Origin: Bidens hawaiensis
Taxonomy: Eukaryota > Streptophyta > Magnoliopsida > Asterales > Asteraceae
Direction of reading: 5' to 3'
Assembly: GCA_021521415.1 (NCBI GenBank)
Contig: JAIQDT010002058.1
Span: forward strand, 1-64,000
Length of the DNA: 64,000 nt
Under the pieces are notes generated by a model. The model ran no database searches and was not told the origin of the DNA. It was given only the letters and a program-made list of their open reading frames with translations. The position numbers were made by a program, and so were the translations under genes. Positions 34,676-46,364 of this stretch are shown one piece after another. Each line of letters starts with the position of its first letter. Position 1 is the first letter of the stretch.

Positions 34676-34712
34676 TCCTTTTCTTTGATTTGTGCAGGAA
34701 CAGTCCACACCA

Positions 34713-36135
34713 ATCAATGATGTATGGTATATGGACGGTGGATGTTCCAGGAACGTGACATGTGACAAGAGGTCACCAATGAACTATGAAGAGAAGTTTG
34801 AAGGACCTGTTGCATTTGGCATGAAAATGGAGGGAAAGTTGTGGGGAAAGGCATCCTAACCAATGGCAAAGTGTCGTTTGACAATGTGTTCTATGTGGAA
34901 GGATTGAAATATAATATTTTGAGCATCTCACAAATGTGTAATAAAGGTTATAAGGTTGGATTTGATGATTCTCACTATTTCATCCTCAAGCCTGAATTTG
35001 TGATTCCTCCAGATATGATTATGATGATTGCTTTGTATGAATTGAAAATGAAGGATGCAGTTTCTAGGGGTGGAACTTGTATTGTGTCTAAGGCAACTGA
35101 AAATGAAACCAAATTGTGACACAGAAAGCTTTGTCATGTTAATTTAAAGAACATGAACAAACTTGTTAAAGGTGAGCATGTAATTGATTTACCTACAAGA
35201 AAGTTCAAGCTTGATGACAAATGCATTTCATGTCAGAAAGGTAAGCATCACAAGTCATCACACAAAGAAAAACTTGTAAACTCAATTGAACATGTATTGG
35301 AAATGCTTCATATGGATCTTTTTGGTCCTGTGAGTTTTCCTAGTATAGGGAAGACAAGATATTGCTTGGTGATAATAGATGATATTTCAAGATATACTTG
35401 GGTTTATTTTCTGAATTCCAAGGATGAAGTTGCTAAATTGATCAAGAGTTGTGTTACAAGGATTGAGAACAAACTAGCTGTCAGGGTGAAAGTAATGAGA
35501 AGTGACAATGGGACTGAGTTCAAGAATGGAGTGATGACTGAATTCTGTATTGCAAAAGGAATTCTCCAACAATTCAGTGCTCCTAGGACTCCTGAACAAA
35601 ATGGTGTAGCTGAAAGAAGAAACAGAACACTCATTGAAGCTGCAAGAACCACGTTAGCAGATGCATATTTGCCTGTTACATTTCAGGCAGAATCTATTAA
35701 CACTGCTTGCTATGTTCAGAACAGGGTTCTTCCAACAAAAGTCAAGACAAGACTCCTTATGAGATTTTGTTCAAAAGGAAACCCTACATCAAGTTTCTCA
35801 AGCCTTTTGGATGCAAGTGCTCATTGTTGAATACCAAAGACTATTTGAACAAGTTTCAATCAAAATATTTAGATTCTTTCTTTGTTGGATACTCCACACA
35901 CTCAAAGGCCTATAGAGTATATGTGAAAGATCACTTGAGTGTGATTGAATCTTCTGATGTGATATTCAATGAAAACCAGTTTAATACAGTTGATGGAGCA
36001 TCCTGGTTGTTTGATCTTGAGAAATTAATCAAGTCTTTCAAGATTTATCCTGAGACTTTGATGAAACTTTGTATAGAACAAGTGTCCAAGAAGAGAAGTC
36101 AGAAAAGAAGGTTGATTTTGACAAATTATGGTTAA
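34713..36135 (+). pseudogene. SIRE-A protease and integrase, broken
   Basis: The protease site reads WYMDGGCSRN at about 34728-34757: the active DSG is DGG, so the serine is lost. A frameshift near 34825 leads to the GAG-pre-integrase region (ILSISQMCNKGY; a stop replaces the tryptophan before HRKLCHVN near 35118; CISCQKG). The integrase core has LHMDLFGPV, RSDNGTEF and EQNGVAERRNR, so its three acidic residues remain in the frame 35153-35830. That frame then shifts near 35750 and the C-terminal part (FGCKCSLLN, FVGYSTHSKAYR) is in another frame. Confidence 0.85.
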
Positions 36136-36623
36136 AGTTTGCAGACAAGAATGCTGAATACTCCTTTGTTAAAAATGCTTCTAAGATGAACCACAAAATG
36201 AGCAAAATGACAATCTTGAGCAACCACCTATTCAAGAAAATCCCATCATTAATGATAAGCAAACTGACAATCAAAATAATCAAGAGCAATTTGTCAATAA
36301 TGAAGTGCAATCTGATGAACTTTTGATCAAGAACAAGATGAAAGACAACCAGACTTTGAAACATTGTTTCAAATTTTGAACATTGAAAATGATGTTGCTT
36401 CAAATTCACAACAATTTGCAGAAGTATAACCTGAAGTGATTGATGCAACAACAGATACAATCATTGAGGAACATGATCTCAATGATACAAATCTGGATTC
36501 AAATATGTCTACTGATCTAGTTGTGCAAACTTCCTTGGTTGAAAGAAATCATCCATCTGAAAACATCATTGGGGACATAAATGATAGATTTACAAAAGTG
36601 CATCTGAAACCGCAAACATATGT
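36136..36623 (+). pseudogene. SIRE-A integrase-RT linker, degenerate
   Basis: Short pieces in different frames match the acidic, Asn-rich linker of SIRE-B, ending with an ENIIGDI block that marks the approach to reverse transcriptase. It has no catalytic motif and several stops. Confidence 0.55.
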
Positions 36624-38190
36624 ATGTACTCTTGCTTCCTATCCCAAGTTGAACCCAAGAACATTGTTCAAGCCTTAAAAGACGATAGTTGGGTAAAAGC
36701 AATGCAAGAGGAGTTGGCTCAATATAGGAATCTGCAAGTGTGGGAACTTATGGATAAGCCAAAAAGGAAGTATGCTATTGGAACCAAATGGGTTTTCAGA
36801 AATAAAAGGTACGAGAGAGGGATTCTCATGAAGAATAAAGCAAGACTAGTTGCACTAGGATGCTTACAAGAATAAGGAATTGACTTTGAGGAAGTTTTGC
36901 ACCAGTGGCAAGGCTAGAAGCAATCAGAATCTTCCTAGCTTATGTCACTTCAAAGAATATAAGAGTATTTCAACTGGATGTCAAATCTGCTTTCTTGAAT
37001 GGAAAGATTGAAGAGGAGGTATATGTGACTCAACATCCAGGTTTTGAGGATCATGATTTTCCAAATAGAGTCTATAAATTGAACAAAGATTCATATGGAC
37101 TACATCAAGCTCCAAGAGCTTGGAATGATGATTTATCAAACCACTTGCTTGTGAATGGTTTTCAAAGGGGAGCCATTGATAAGACCCTCTTCTATAAGAA
37201 AAGAGGAAAATATTTGCTCCTTCGACAAGTATATGTAGATGACATCATCTTTGGGTCAACAAATGAACAAATGTGTTTGAAGTTTGAGGAAGTAATGAAA
37301 TTAAAATATTGAATGAGCTATATGGGTGAAATGAATTTCTATCTGAGATTGCAAGTTCAACAAAAGAAGGATGGTATATTCATTTATCAATCAAAATATG
37401 TGCAGGACATTCTGAACAAGTTCAAATGTCAAGATCTTAAGACTGCTTCTACTCCAATGGACACTCATGAGAAGATGATTGCTAATGAAAAATGAGAGCC
37501 TGTTGATGAACATGAATACATAGCAAAAATTGGATCTCTAATGTACCTGAATGCTTCAAGGCTAGACATTATGTTTGCTGTTTTTGTGTGTGCAAGGTTC
37601 CAATCAAGTCCAAAAATGTCTCACATAACTACTGTCAAAAGAATTTTTAGATTATTGAAAAGGAAGTCTGATTTGGGGATATGGTATCCAAAGAACCATG
37701 CCTTTGATCTGATTGCTTATACTGATAGTGACTATGATGGCTGCAACATGAGTAGGAAGTCTACTTTTGGAAGATGTCAATTTTTGGGAGACAGGTTGGT
37801 GTCATGGCAATGCAAGAAGCAAACTACGGTGTCAATTTCCAATGTTGAAGCAGTGAAGCTGAGTACATTGCTGCATTTGCATGCTGTGCACAAGTCCTTT
37901 GGATTCAAAATCAACTGTTGGACTATGGTTTGAATTTCTTGAATGCTCCTATCTTTATTGACAATACTGCTGCTTTGTTCATTGTTAGGAACCCAGTCCA
38001 ACACTCTAAGACCAAGAACATTTAAATCAGACATCATTTCATTACAGATTGTAGTGAAAAAGAACTTATTTAAATGAAAAGAGTTGGCACTAGTGACAAC
38101 TTGGCTGACCTATTCACCAAGCCACTAAATAAAACTAGATTCCACTTTCTCCTGATAGCTTTGGGAATGATCAACTCTGATGAGGTCTGA
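36624..38190 (+). pseudogene. SIRE-A reverse transcriptase and RNase H, broken
   Basis: Pieces in order: [22 protein letters not shown], a stop after CLQE (36875), a one-base shift, then [32 protein letters not shown] and the catalytic YVDD (37232-37243). Stops at 37312 and 37495 follow. RNase H shows AYTDSDYDGCNMSRKSTFG in 37541-37933; the usual STAEAEY block is changed to SNVEAVK. The end reads, across frames, to DEV and TGA at 38188. At least four stops or shifts make it non-functional. Confidence 0.85.
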
Positions 38191-38606
38191 TTAATGATGT
38201 GTGCTCTTTGTGCTAACTAATTATCTTTATGGCCTTGTGAGTGAAAGTTGTGATTATTTGTTTGCATGATGACTGTGTGCTTGAATATGTGATTGATGAA
38301 AACTGTTTGCTTTAAATGATAATTTTTGTAACCCAGGTGTATATGATGCTTAGGTTTGATTTCAGTGAATGTGTGTGTGATATCATGATAAGTCTGACTG
38401 AATGTGTTTTGAAGTGATCAATCTGTGTGCTTATCTGATATTATTGGTTATTTGGATAATCTGAACTAATGATGTGATTAGGATAGGATAGCCTTTGCAT
38501 AATCTGTCTTGGATGTATATTATGTTAAGTCTGCTTGTCTTAAAAGTGTCATGTATGTTCTGATTATTCCGGAATATGTTACCTACTGCTTGTGTCAAAA
38601 CTGAGT
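38191..38606 (+). other. SIRE-A spacer after Pol, up to the Gypsy2 insertion
   Basis: It is non-coding and T/G-rich, with repeated words such as gaatgtgt and gatgtgtgtgc. It corresponds to the region after Pol in SIRE-B (63681 onward) and continues at 52920. Confidence 0.6.
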
Positions 38607-38611
38607 TTTTG

Positions 38612-41600
38612 TGTAACACCCCGAAACCGCAGCGGAAACGTAAACGGGATGCAACAGACACCTCTGATATCAACCACATTGTTTATAAAGAAAACTGAAT
38701 ACATTAATATACTTCAAATTACATTATCTCGTATTTCATTACCGTCTAGGTGATACACACATCATACCATACGATACATAATTCTATTTATTATAATATA
38801 TCCTAACATCCGGCACGCAAATCTTACACACATCAAGCACTTAGCACGTAAGCAATCACTTCATCTTAATTGTACCTGAAAAGCATGTGAGAAAACGGGT
38901 CAACTACGAATAGTTGGTGAGTTTCACAATTCGAGTAAACCATGATAAATCATTGTCAAAATATAATATTATCGATGTAATTATGCTGAGCCCACAAGTG
39001 AAACCTCTGACTATCACACACAACCCCCGTGGCATATCCCCCGCCCACGGACCTGCCTCAAACCGCTATGTCTAACATTACATAGCAAAATATATATCAA
39101 CAACAAAATAGACATGTGCAACTGGCTGGGAAACATCAGCAAATCCATGCCGGACCAGTTGGGTTTGTCAGACCAATAATACTATCCATACTCTACCGGC
39201 TTTCAGTTAATCACTCGTGTTCCGGGGCTTTAGAATGTTAGCAACTCAGACAATTACCATCTTAGTACATTTCCGTACGATTCCCGTACAATAAAATATA
39301 TATAAATCCACGCAAATCCATGCGTTCAGTATGTACTTAAACATTTCAGTAGTAACATGCTTCCGCCCCGAGAAAATACTTAAAAACAATTCAGAAAAAG
39401 GGGCTCGTGAAACTCACCTTAGCACATGCAAGCAGGTAACAACAATCATTATCAGTTAACACGTCCAATCTGTAATATGATCCCTACGATCGTTACTATA
39501 CATTCATTATTAATATAACTTTAACCAAGTTAACCGGTACATCTGGGACACTGTTAACCCAGCACTGTACACATTCCGGGGGCAATGTTAACCCAGAAAC
39601 ACATCTAGGGACATCTGGGGACACTGTTAACCCAGTACTGTACCCATTCTGGGGGCAATGTAACCCATAAACACTTCTCCGGACTCAGATTGTGATATCG
39701 TTTAGAGTTCAATGGTCAAAATTATTATTAGTCGTTTTTCCCGTTTTGCGTGCCTAGCACGGTTATCCGTTTTTACGTTCCAAAAATGAGTTTGGTCGCA
39801 CACGACCCGAAAATAGTTGTTGACTGATAATTTAGTTAAAGTTGTGAAATTAGAGCTCGGTTTAGACGCCCCGTTTGGCCGCGGGACCCGTTTCCGTCTT
39901 TAGCGCACCGGAAACTGTTAAATCGTTTAAAATTACCCTAATCATCCGAATTATTTTCAGATGATTTATTTTTACTTGTTTAACTCAGTTATATGAAAAC
40001 AGTTCATTTTTAGGGTTCTTATACACCAGTCAGCTCGCTTAAGCGAACTTTACCGGTTTACGCGTTTTAAACTTTAAAAGTTTGTTTTTGCACAAATAAT
40101 TATCCGTTTAATCTCGGATCTTGAAATTTTGCACAAATCACTTTCTGATAGTGGGGAATTTTATAAAAATATTTCAAGAATTAATTTCTAAATTTAAAAT
40201 TTATTTATCTATTTTTAACCACCATTTAAACACTAAATATGTCGTAAATACCAAACGATCTTAGAAATATCCCAAACTTTTCCTGGATGTCCCCTGCCAT
40301 CCATATAGTCCCCTGTAATTTTTCCAGAACCAAAATCTTCTTTTACATGCCATATTCACTAAAACCGAGCTAGAAAACCCTAGAACTCGTTTAACCGAAA
40401 AGCCTACTTAGACTTCTCCAACTGACCTAAAATTTTGTGTGTGACTTATACATGGTATAAAAAGCTTATCTGCAATTTTCCATAATTTTCCATGATATTT
40501 AACTATTTTCACCATTTTTGGCCAAAACCGAGCATTAAATTCACCAAATATTCATCATTTGTCTAAAAATTACCAAATATTCACAGAACTCTGATTTTCA
40601 TGTGTTTAACACCTCTGTCAAATTTCATGACCTAACTCTAAACCATCAACAATCTGTCCAAATCTCCAAAACCGAACATAAACCGAATATACCTTTCGTT
40701 TTCCGCCACTACAAGCTACAAACTCGTCTTTCCGCCTTATCTACCACTAAACACAGAACCTACAACCAACATACCACAATACCAAGCAAGTTACACTCAC
40801 AATCAAGCCTCTTACACTATAGTTTCGGTTATTGTTTCAAAACTAAAGTTTGAACCGTAAAAATTCGTTCTTGGTTCGTTTAACTCCTTTCTTGGACCAA
40901 GATCCCTTGTATAACCCGTATACATCACTTGATCATGCAAGAATCGGTTTTCATCTTTGAAACCGCATTTTCTTGCAAATAAACTCAAGAAACGAAGATG
41001 GAAACGTAAATAACTCGACTTTTTACCTCGGTTTTCTTGCTAAAATCTCAGTTTTTAGTTGATATTGTGGAGAGGAGATGAAGATTGATGAATGTTTGTT
41101 AAGAAAAAAGAAAATGATAAGAGTAAAGGAACCCTTGGTTCCGATCGGCACTAAAGGAAGGTGGGGTGGGACCCACTTCTCCAATTCTAGCCACTCATTT
41201 GGATTCTCGAAATCCGGATAATGTTTTGGATAATCTGGTTCAGTTCGTTTTTCGGTTAAATGTTTAATTCGGCTTAAAACGAGGCTAAAACGGTCGTTTT
41301 TCGGCTTAAAAATGAAATTTATATAAAACCAATTTAAAAACTTTAAAAAACTTAAACCATGACATTTATTAACTTAAAACATCATATTATTAATTATCGC
41401 GCATCTTTTTCGGCTTGATCGATCATCTCTTGCTCGGTTTGGTATTGAAGGTTTCATTTAATGTACCGACGTACCATTAAATCGAAATTCTTTTTCTGTG
41501 CCGTACTTTACTTATCCCGAAGCATTAATGCTTCGTAACATCACTAAATATTATAGATATCGTCCATAATTGAACCCTCGATTCGTTCGGGTTTCAATAA

Positions 41601-41775
41601 CTATCGATCAATTAATCGCATATTCAATACGATGAATTATATATTCACGTACAATCAATACAGTGAACCATGTATTCTCGTATAAGTACTATGGTAATTC
41701 GTGTACCCGACATTAAATATAACGTAACTATTGTCTACCGGTTAAGGTATACCTGGTTTCGTCGGAATCGTTACA
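38612..41775 (-). repeat. Gypsy2 3' LTR (left copy)
   Basis: This 3164-bp copy matches the right copy along its full length. On the minus strand it carries a donor-like AAG|GTGAGTTTC (GT at 39417-39416) and an acceptor-like CATGCTTTTCAG ending at 38876. A two-copy ~85-bp repeat with gttaacccag blocks lies at about 39540-39680. Confidence 0.93.
38876..39417 (-). other. putative leader intron inside the Gypsy2 LTR
   Basis: The donor and acceptor on the minus strand resemble those of Gypsy1 and the solo LTR and are 542 bases apart. As in the others, the donor is followed within about 12 bases by GCCCC and then a CGGGGC block. Splicing is inference. Confidence 0.4.
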
Positions 41776-41787
41776 TTCTCCCCCCGT
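41776..41787 (-). other. polypurine tract of Gypsy2
   Basis: The minus strand reads AACGGGGGGAGAA directly before the LTR, preceded by a cgaggacgaaatttc block typical of Tekay-type elements. Confidence 0.9.
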
Positions 41788-41789
41788 TA

Positions 41790-42830
41790 AGAAATTTCGT
41801 CCTCGAAATTTTACACGCCCACTATCCCCTTCCCGAGAGAAAGGTGGGGGTTTTTCCTTCAGAATTCACCCTCGCGTTACCAGGTATAATCTGGTCCTCG
41901 TGGTGAATTCCACTTAATCTTAATCAACAAAGCTTGGTACGTCCAAACTGGTTAGTTTTCCCGTCTACTATCTCTACGGAATTATTTATGATATCAAGCA
42001 CGTCTTCTATGAGTACCTCAATTACCGGTACTTTCGTTATCCCATTGCCTAGGTACTTTTTAATCCGTTATACATGGCAAAACATCATGTATAGTACTTA
42101 GCCCCTGGAGTACTTTAATCAATAAACTAAATGACCAATCATGGAGATAGTTTCATGAGGTCCAATATATTACGGAGCTATTTTCGGTTTTGCCAAACCT
42201 CATATCACCTCTCTAAGGTGATGCCTTAAAAATGCCTTGTCACCTCTTTCCAGTGACAATGGTTTCCTTTGAATGTTGGCATAAATCCTTTGCCAATCAC
42301 GCGCTGCTTTCAACTCATCTTAAATATTATAAATCCGATTGGTTGTTTCCCGAATCAATTCAAATCTTATGGCTTGATTGACGCCCATTTTCAATTTAAC
42401 AAATTGGTGATAATTACTTCACCCATAGAAAGCTTCAAGCTCTCGATGCTTCCTTCCCCGCCTTCCAATGATGGAAGTAGGATGACTATTTCGATCTGAG
42501 ATAATTGAAAATGGTACTCCACGATAGACACCATTTCACCATCATGAATTTGGGCGAGAATTCATTGTGGTGATCGTCATGGATTGGGATGAAATGCGAG
42601 GATTGGTTAATCGATCCGCGATTACCCAATTTACACCATGCCTTTGATATATCTTGGGAATTTGCGTCCCGAAATCCATTGTAATTTATTCCCACTATCA
42701 TTGGCGAATTTTCTGTCGTTGTGGCGTTCCCTAGGGTTTTCGGTATGCAGCCTTATCTCTTGCATAACATAAATATTCACCCACATACGTAGCCATATCT
42801 TTCTCCAAACTCGGCCATTAATAAAATTCT
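41790..42830 (-). pseudogene. Gypsy2 integrase and chromodomain-like tail, heavily degraded
   Basis: Across three minus-strand frames I can read pieces of integrase: a zinc-region piece near 42790-42740 (ATYVGEYLCYARDKA), WEQITMDFG with the first catalytic aspartate near 42690, VIADRLTN near 42620, a FGKTENS/VIYW piece near 42180 matching the [13 protein letters not shown] region, and a final piece near 41940-41880 matching the chromodomain-like tail. Many frameshifts; non-functional. Confidence 0.65.
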
Positions 42831-42831
42831 T

Positions 42832-43521
42832 TCAGATATTCGTATTAGCAATAGTCAAATCCGATCCCGGATGTATGGAATATTTCGATCTATGCGCTTC
42901 GTCCATGATTAATTCACGAAGGTCATGGAGGGTCGGGATCCAAACCCGATTTTTGAAGTAGAGAATTTCGTCCACGCGCTGTTCGAAATTCTTCTCATTG
43001 CCGTAAAGTCCCTCCTTTTCCAATTGTTCCTCTTTCAACGCCTCACATTGAGCGACTCGAATCAGGTCCGAAAGGTTCGACTGGACTATCATCCCTAGCG
43101 CTTTCACTCGCAATGGCTTAACCCGATCTTTCCTACTCAAGGCATCGGCTACGACGTTAGCCTTGCCGGGGTGATAACGGATGTCACAGTCATAATCGTT
43201 TAACAACTCGACCCATCTTCGTTGCCTCATATTCAGTTCTTTCTGATCGAATATGTGCTGCAAACTTTTATGATCGGTGAAGATGGTGCACTTCGTACCG
43301 TAGAGATAATGTCTCCAGATTTTAAGTGTGAAGATAACCGCTCCCAGTTTTAAGTCGTGAGTAGTGTAATTTTTCTCGTGTACTTTTAACTGTCGGGAAG
43401 CATAGGCTATAACCTTACTATACTGCGTCAACACGCATCCTAACCCTCTACGCGATGCGTCACAATACGCGACAAAACCATCGTCTCCATCGGGGAGACT
43501 TAAAATCGGCGCTTGGCACAA
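42832..43521 (-). pseudogene. Gypsy2 RNase H and integrase start
   Basis: An open 229-codon frame runs from [19 protein letters not shown] through [31 protein letters not shown] and [15 protein letters not shown], the RNase H domain, into an integrase zinc region ending at HPGSD. In the THDLKLGAV block lysine replaces the catalytic glutamate of Gypsy1 (E923), so it is inactive even locally. Confidence 0.9.
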
Positions 43522-43628
43522 TTTTAATGGTTTCTATCTTATTTGGGTCTATGTGAAATCCTTGTTGCTTTACACATGACCAAGGGATTATGCCTTCTTT
43601 ATTCAAAATCACATTTCGAAAACTTCGC

Positions 43629-44325
43629 TTACAACTCCTCTTGCTTTAACACTTCCACAATTTTCCTTAATCGTCGTTCGTGATCTTCTTTACGTTGCAA
43701 ATATATCAAAATATCATCAATGAATGTTATGACAAATTTTTCAAAATAAAGTTTACCGACTCGGTTCATGAGTTCCATGAACACTGCCGGCACACTTGTT
43801 AGCCCGAACGGCATAGATAAGAATTCATAATGGCCGTAAAGAGTCCGAAACGCTGTTGTTGCAACGTCTTCCTCTTGGATTTTTCTTTTGGTGATAACTA
43901 TATCTAAGATCAATTTTCTAAAAATAAATCGCCCCTTGCAGTTGGTTAAATAGATCATTTACTTCGAAGAAGTGAATACCTATTGTTGATCGTCACTTTG
44001 TTCAATTCTCTCTAATCAATACATATCCTAACACTTCCGTCCTTCATTTCCCAAATAACACTGGTGCACCCCATGGTGACTAACTAGGTCGTATGAATCA
44101 TTTATCCAACAATTCTTTCAACTGATTGGATAATTCTTGCATCTCGGACGGTGCAAGTCGGTAGGGTGCTTTAGCAACAGGGCCAGCTTGAGGCATTAAA
44201 TCGATTCTGAATTCGACCTGTCGGGTTGGCGGTAATCCAGGAAGTTCTTCTGGGAAAACATGTGGAAATTCGCGTACCACCGGGATATCTTCTATATGTT
44301 TTCTTTTAAATACTTTTCTCTGCAT
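43629..44325 (-). pseudogene. Gypsy2 reverse transcriptase, broken
   Basis: The piece 44325-44098 holds the start ([32 protein letters not shown]); the piece 43958-43629 holds TAFRTLYGHYEFLSMPFGLT and the catalytic FIDDILIY. Between them (44097-43959) the frame is lost and part of the palm region is scrambled. Confidence 0.88.
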
Positions 44326-44329
44326 CTAA

Positions 44330-45070
44330 TCGCTTCATCGTCCGAAAGAGAGCTTCTAGTCATCTTCTTTTCATATTTGATTTCAGCTTCATGTTGAGTT
44401 AGCCAATCCATGTTAACTATTACGTCAAAACTCCTTAACTTTACTGGTCATAGGTCAATAAGGAAAGGTTAATCGTTCAGAATAATAGGACAATTCCGAA
44501 CAATTTAGTTAACCATTAGGGGTTTACCGTTAGCGATTCTACAGTATAGGGTTCTATAGTTTCACTAATCGGTGTCTTTCCAAATGATAGGAGGTTAACA
44601 GGAATTAACTTCTATCGACGACCGTAAAAAATATCACTGAAGCCTATTGATTTAAAACTACAACATACTTAACACCACCTTTGGATCATGACGTGCTTTA
44701 TTCGAATTACTCACAAAAGCACGGCTCCTTGCTTGATCAGAGGTTGATGCTTGCCATGAGGTTCGTCTTCCAACGACACCTTGGTTCAACTTTGGGCAAT
44801 TTCTCTCGAAACGTTCTGTGCTGCCACATTCATAGCAAGTACAACTGTTTGGTATAATTTGGTTTCTTTGGATGGATTGTTATTGAAGTTGTTGGGTTCG
44901 GAGTGGTTGTACACGAATGGGTTGGGGTTGCCGGTTCACATGGCTTCAATTGGTTCTACAATTGGGGCATTACGTCCATCTTTACCACACCTGTGGCCTA
45001 CTATCACTCGACATTCTTTTTCCTACCGATAACCATATTTTCCACATTTAGGGAAGGACCCTTCATGCGG
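44330..45070 (-). pseudogene. Gypsy2 Gag zinc region and protease remnant
   Basis: On the minus strand, about 45065-44960 reads as a degenerate cysteine/histidine block (CRVIVGHRCGKDG). Near 44850-44800 is CYECGSTERFERNC, a zinc knuckle with its histidine changed to arginine. Near 44460-44390 the end of the protease region reads VNMDWLTQHEAE. The order matches Gypsy1. The protease active site is not readable. Confidence 0.6.
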
Positions 45071-45788
45071 TTCATGTTTTCACACCAGAACTAGTCTTAG
45101 TATAATTCTGGGTTGTAGGACATACCTACTTATTCAAAAGCCCATCTTACCCTATACCTTTATCATTTCTTTTCTTTAACACTCGACGTCTCACCTAACG
45201 TCCTTCCAGTCCGCTTCCCATAGAGTCAAATATATCAATGCTGGCTTGTGACACAACCCTTCCAAAGGTTGTATATTTTACAGGATTGACTATACTCCTT
45301 ATCAATGGAGTTAGTCCCCAATATAGCGCTCACTTCGCTTAGTTTCAGGAGTAATTAGCCATGTTACCAGACATGGCAATTCCTTCAAACGATTAGCGCG
45401 TTCTGAGTGATCAGCACACAATATTTCTATCTTCCATAGCTCAGTTTCCAATCTCTGAACTTAATTACTTGAATAAAAGTGTTCTAGCCCAAGAATTTTA
45501 AATTCCGACCATATCATCTGAGTAAAAATTTTCTAACTATAATTTTGTACCATCGTGTTCCCTCACGATACAACATAATCTACCAACATATATGTGTATT
45601 TCACTACCCAATGTTCTAGACTCTTGCCAATATCCTTAACCATTTCGATCTTTTCTATCCACTCGCTAATCTATTCCTCCATTTACCATCAGTAAACATT
45701 AATTATTTCCTTAACACAACCAACAAACATATCCTTCATACCGGATCTAATTCATTATGACTACTATTCATGTTTAGTTTATAACTAA
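45071..45788 (-). other. Gypsy2 interior, expected Gag region, not readable
   Basis: By position this should encode the N-terminal part of Gag, but no frame longer than about 60 codons and no Gag motif can be read. The region is A/T-rich and appears scrambled. Confidence 0.4.
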
Positions 45789-45793
45789 TACTT

Positions 45794-46350
45794 TGTTGGT
45801 GCATTTTGTGACCGTCACTATGCAATTCTGACCAGCGGAACGCCACAGGCGAAGTTAGAACAACTTCGCCATAGGCAAAGTTATAACAACTTCGCCATAG
45901 GCGAAGTTAGCACAACTTCTGCCATAGGCGAAGTTATATCAACTTCGCCATAGGCGAAGTTAACTTCGCCTACAGGCCCAAGCCCGTGAAGTTTATATAT
46001 ATATATGTGTGTCGTGTTTAGGGTTAGTAATTCAGAAATCAGAGTATTGTGTGATAAGATTAATTAGCTAGAGAGAAACCGAGAGAGTGAGCCGCGTGGG
46101 ACGGCCCGAGGTAGAGCTCACCTCGGGTCGGCCGTGTCATTTGTTTTCATGTTTGGTATGTAAGTGTTTTGATTATTATATAAGAATCTGCAGATTTGAT
46201 TATCCCGTTCTTGTATTTGTTCGTGTATTTATTCGTGTACGTGTTTGTGTTCTTCATCTTGTACACCATTAACGAGTCTAGGAGGATTCCGCACTCCTAG
46301 ACCTCGTACGGATCTCGTATCGATCGGCGACGCCCCCGGGGGGACCTACA
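45794..46350 (+). repeat. left LTR of the small LTR element
   Basis: This 557-bp LTR has a palindrome array (45848-45970), a TATA run (tttatatatatatatg, near 45990), a leader, and a G/C-rich end. Compared with the right copy it has one changed base in the second palindrome and a 5-bp loss in the fifth. Confidence 0.93.
45848..45970. repeat. palindrome array, 26-bp period (left LTR)
   Basis: Five successive palindromes pair GGCGAAGTT with AACTTCGCC around 5-base spacers and are separated by ata. Unit two has GGCAAAGTT, unit four's right arm has an extra T, and unit five has lost its spacer. The array sits just upstream of the TATA run. Confidence 0.85.
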
Positions 46351-46352
46351 TG

Positions 46353-46364
46353 TGGTATCAGAGC
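46353..46364 (+). other. primer-binding site of the small LTR element
   Basis: TGGTATCAGAGC, complementary to initiator tRNA-Met, starts two bases after the left LTR. Confidence 0.93.

Noticed and set aside
40602..40853. 83-codon frame, repeated at 51742-51993 with one change
   Set aside because: The two copies are the Gypsy2 LTRs; their similarity reflects LTR duplication, not coding constraint, and no motif is visible.
45848..45970. Possible CRISPR-like repeat array
   Set aside because: Repeats are adjacent palindromes with 3-base separators in a plant LTR; there are no unique spacers.
46087..46272. 61-codon frame identical at 47829-48014
   Set aside because: It lies in the LTR of the small element and is identical only because the LTRs are young.
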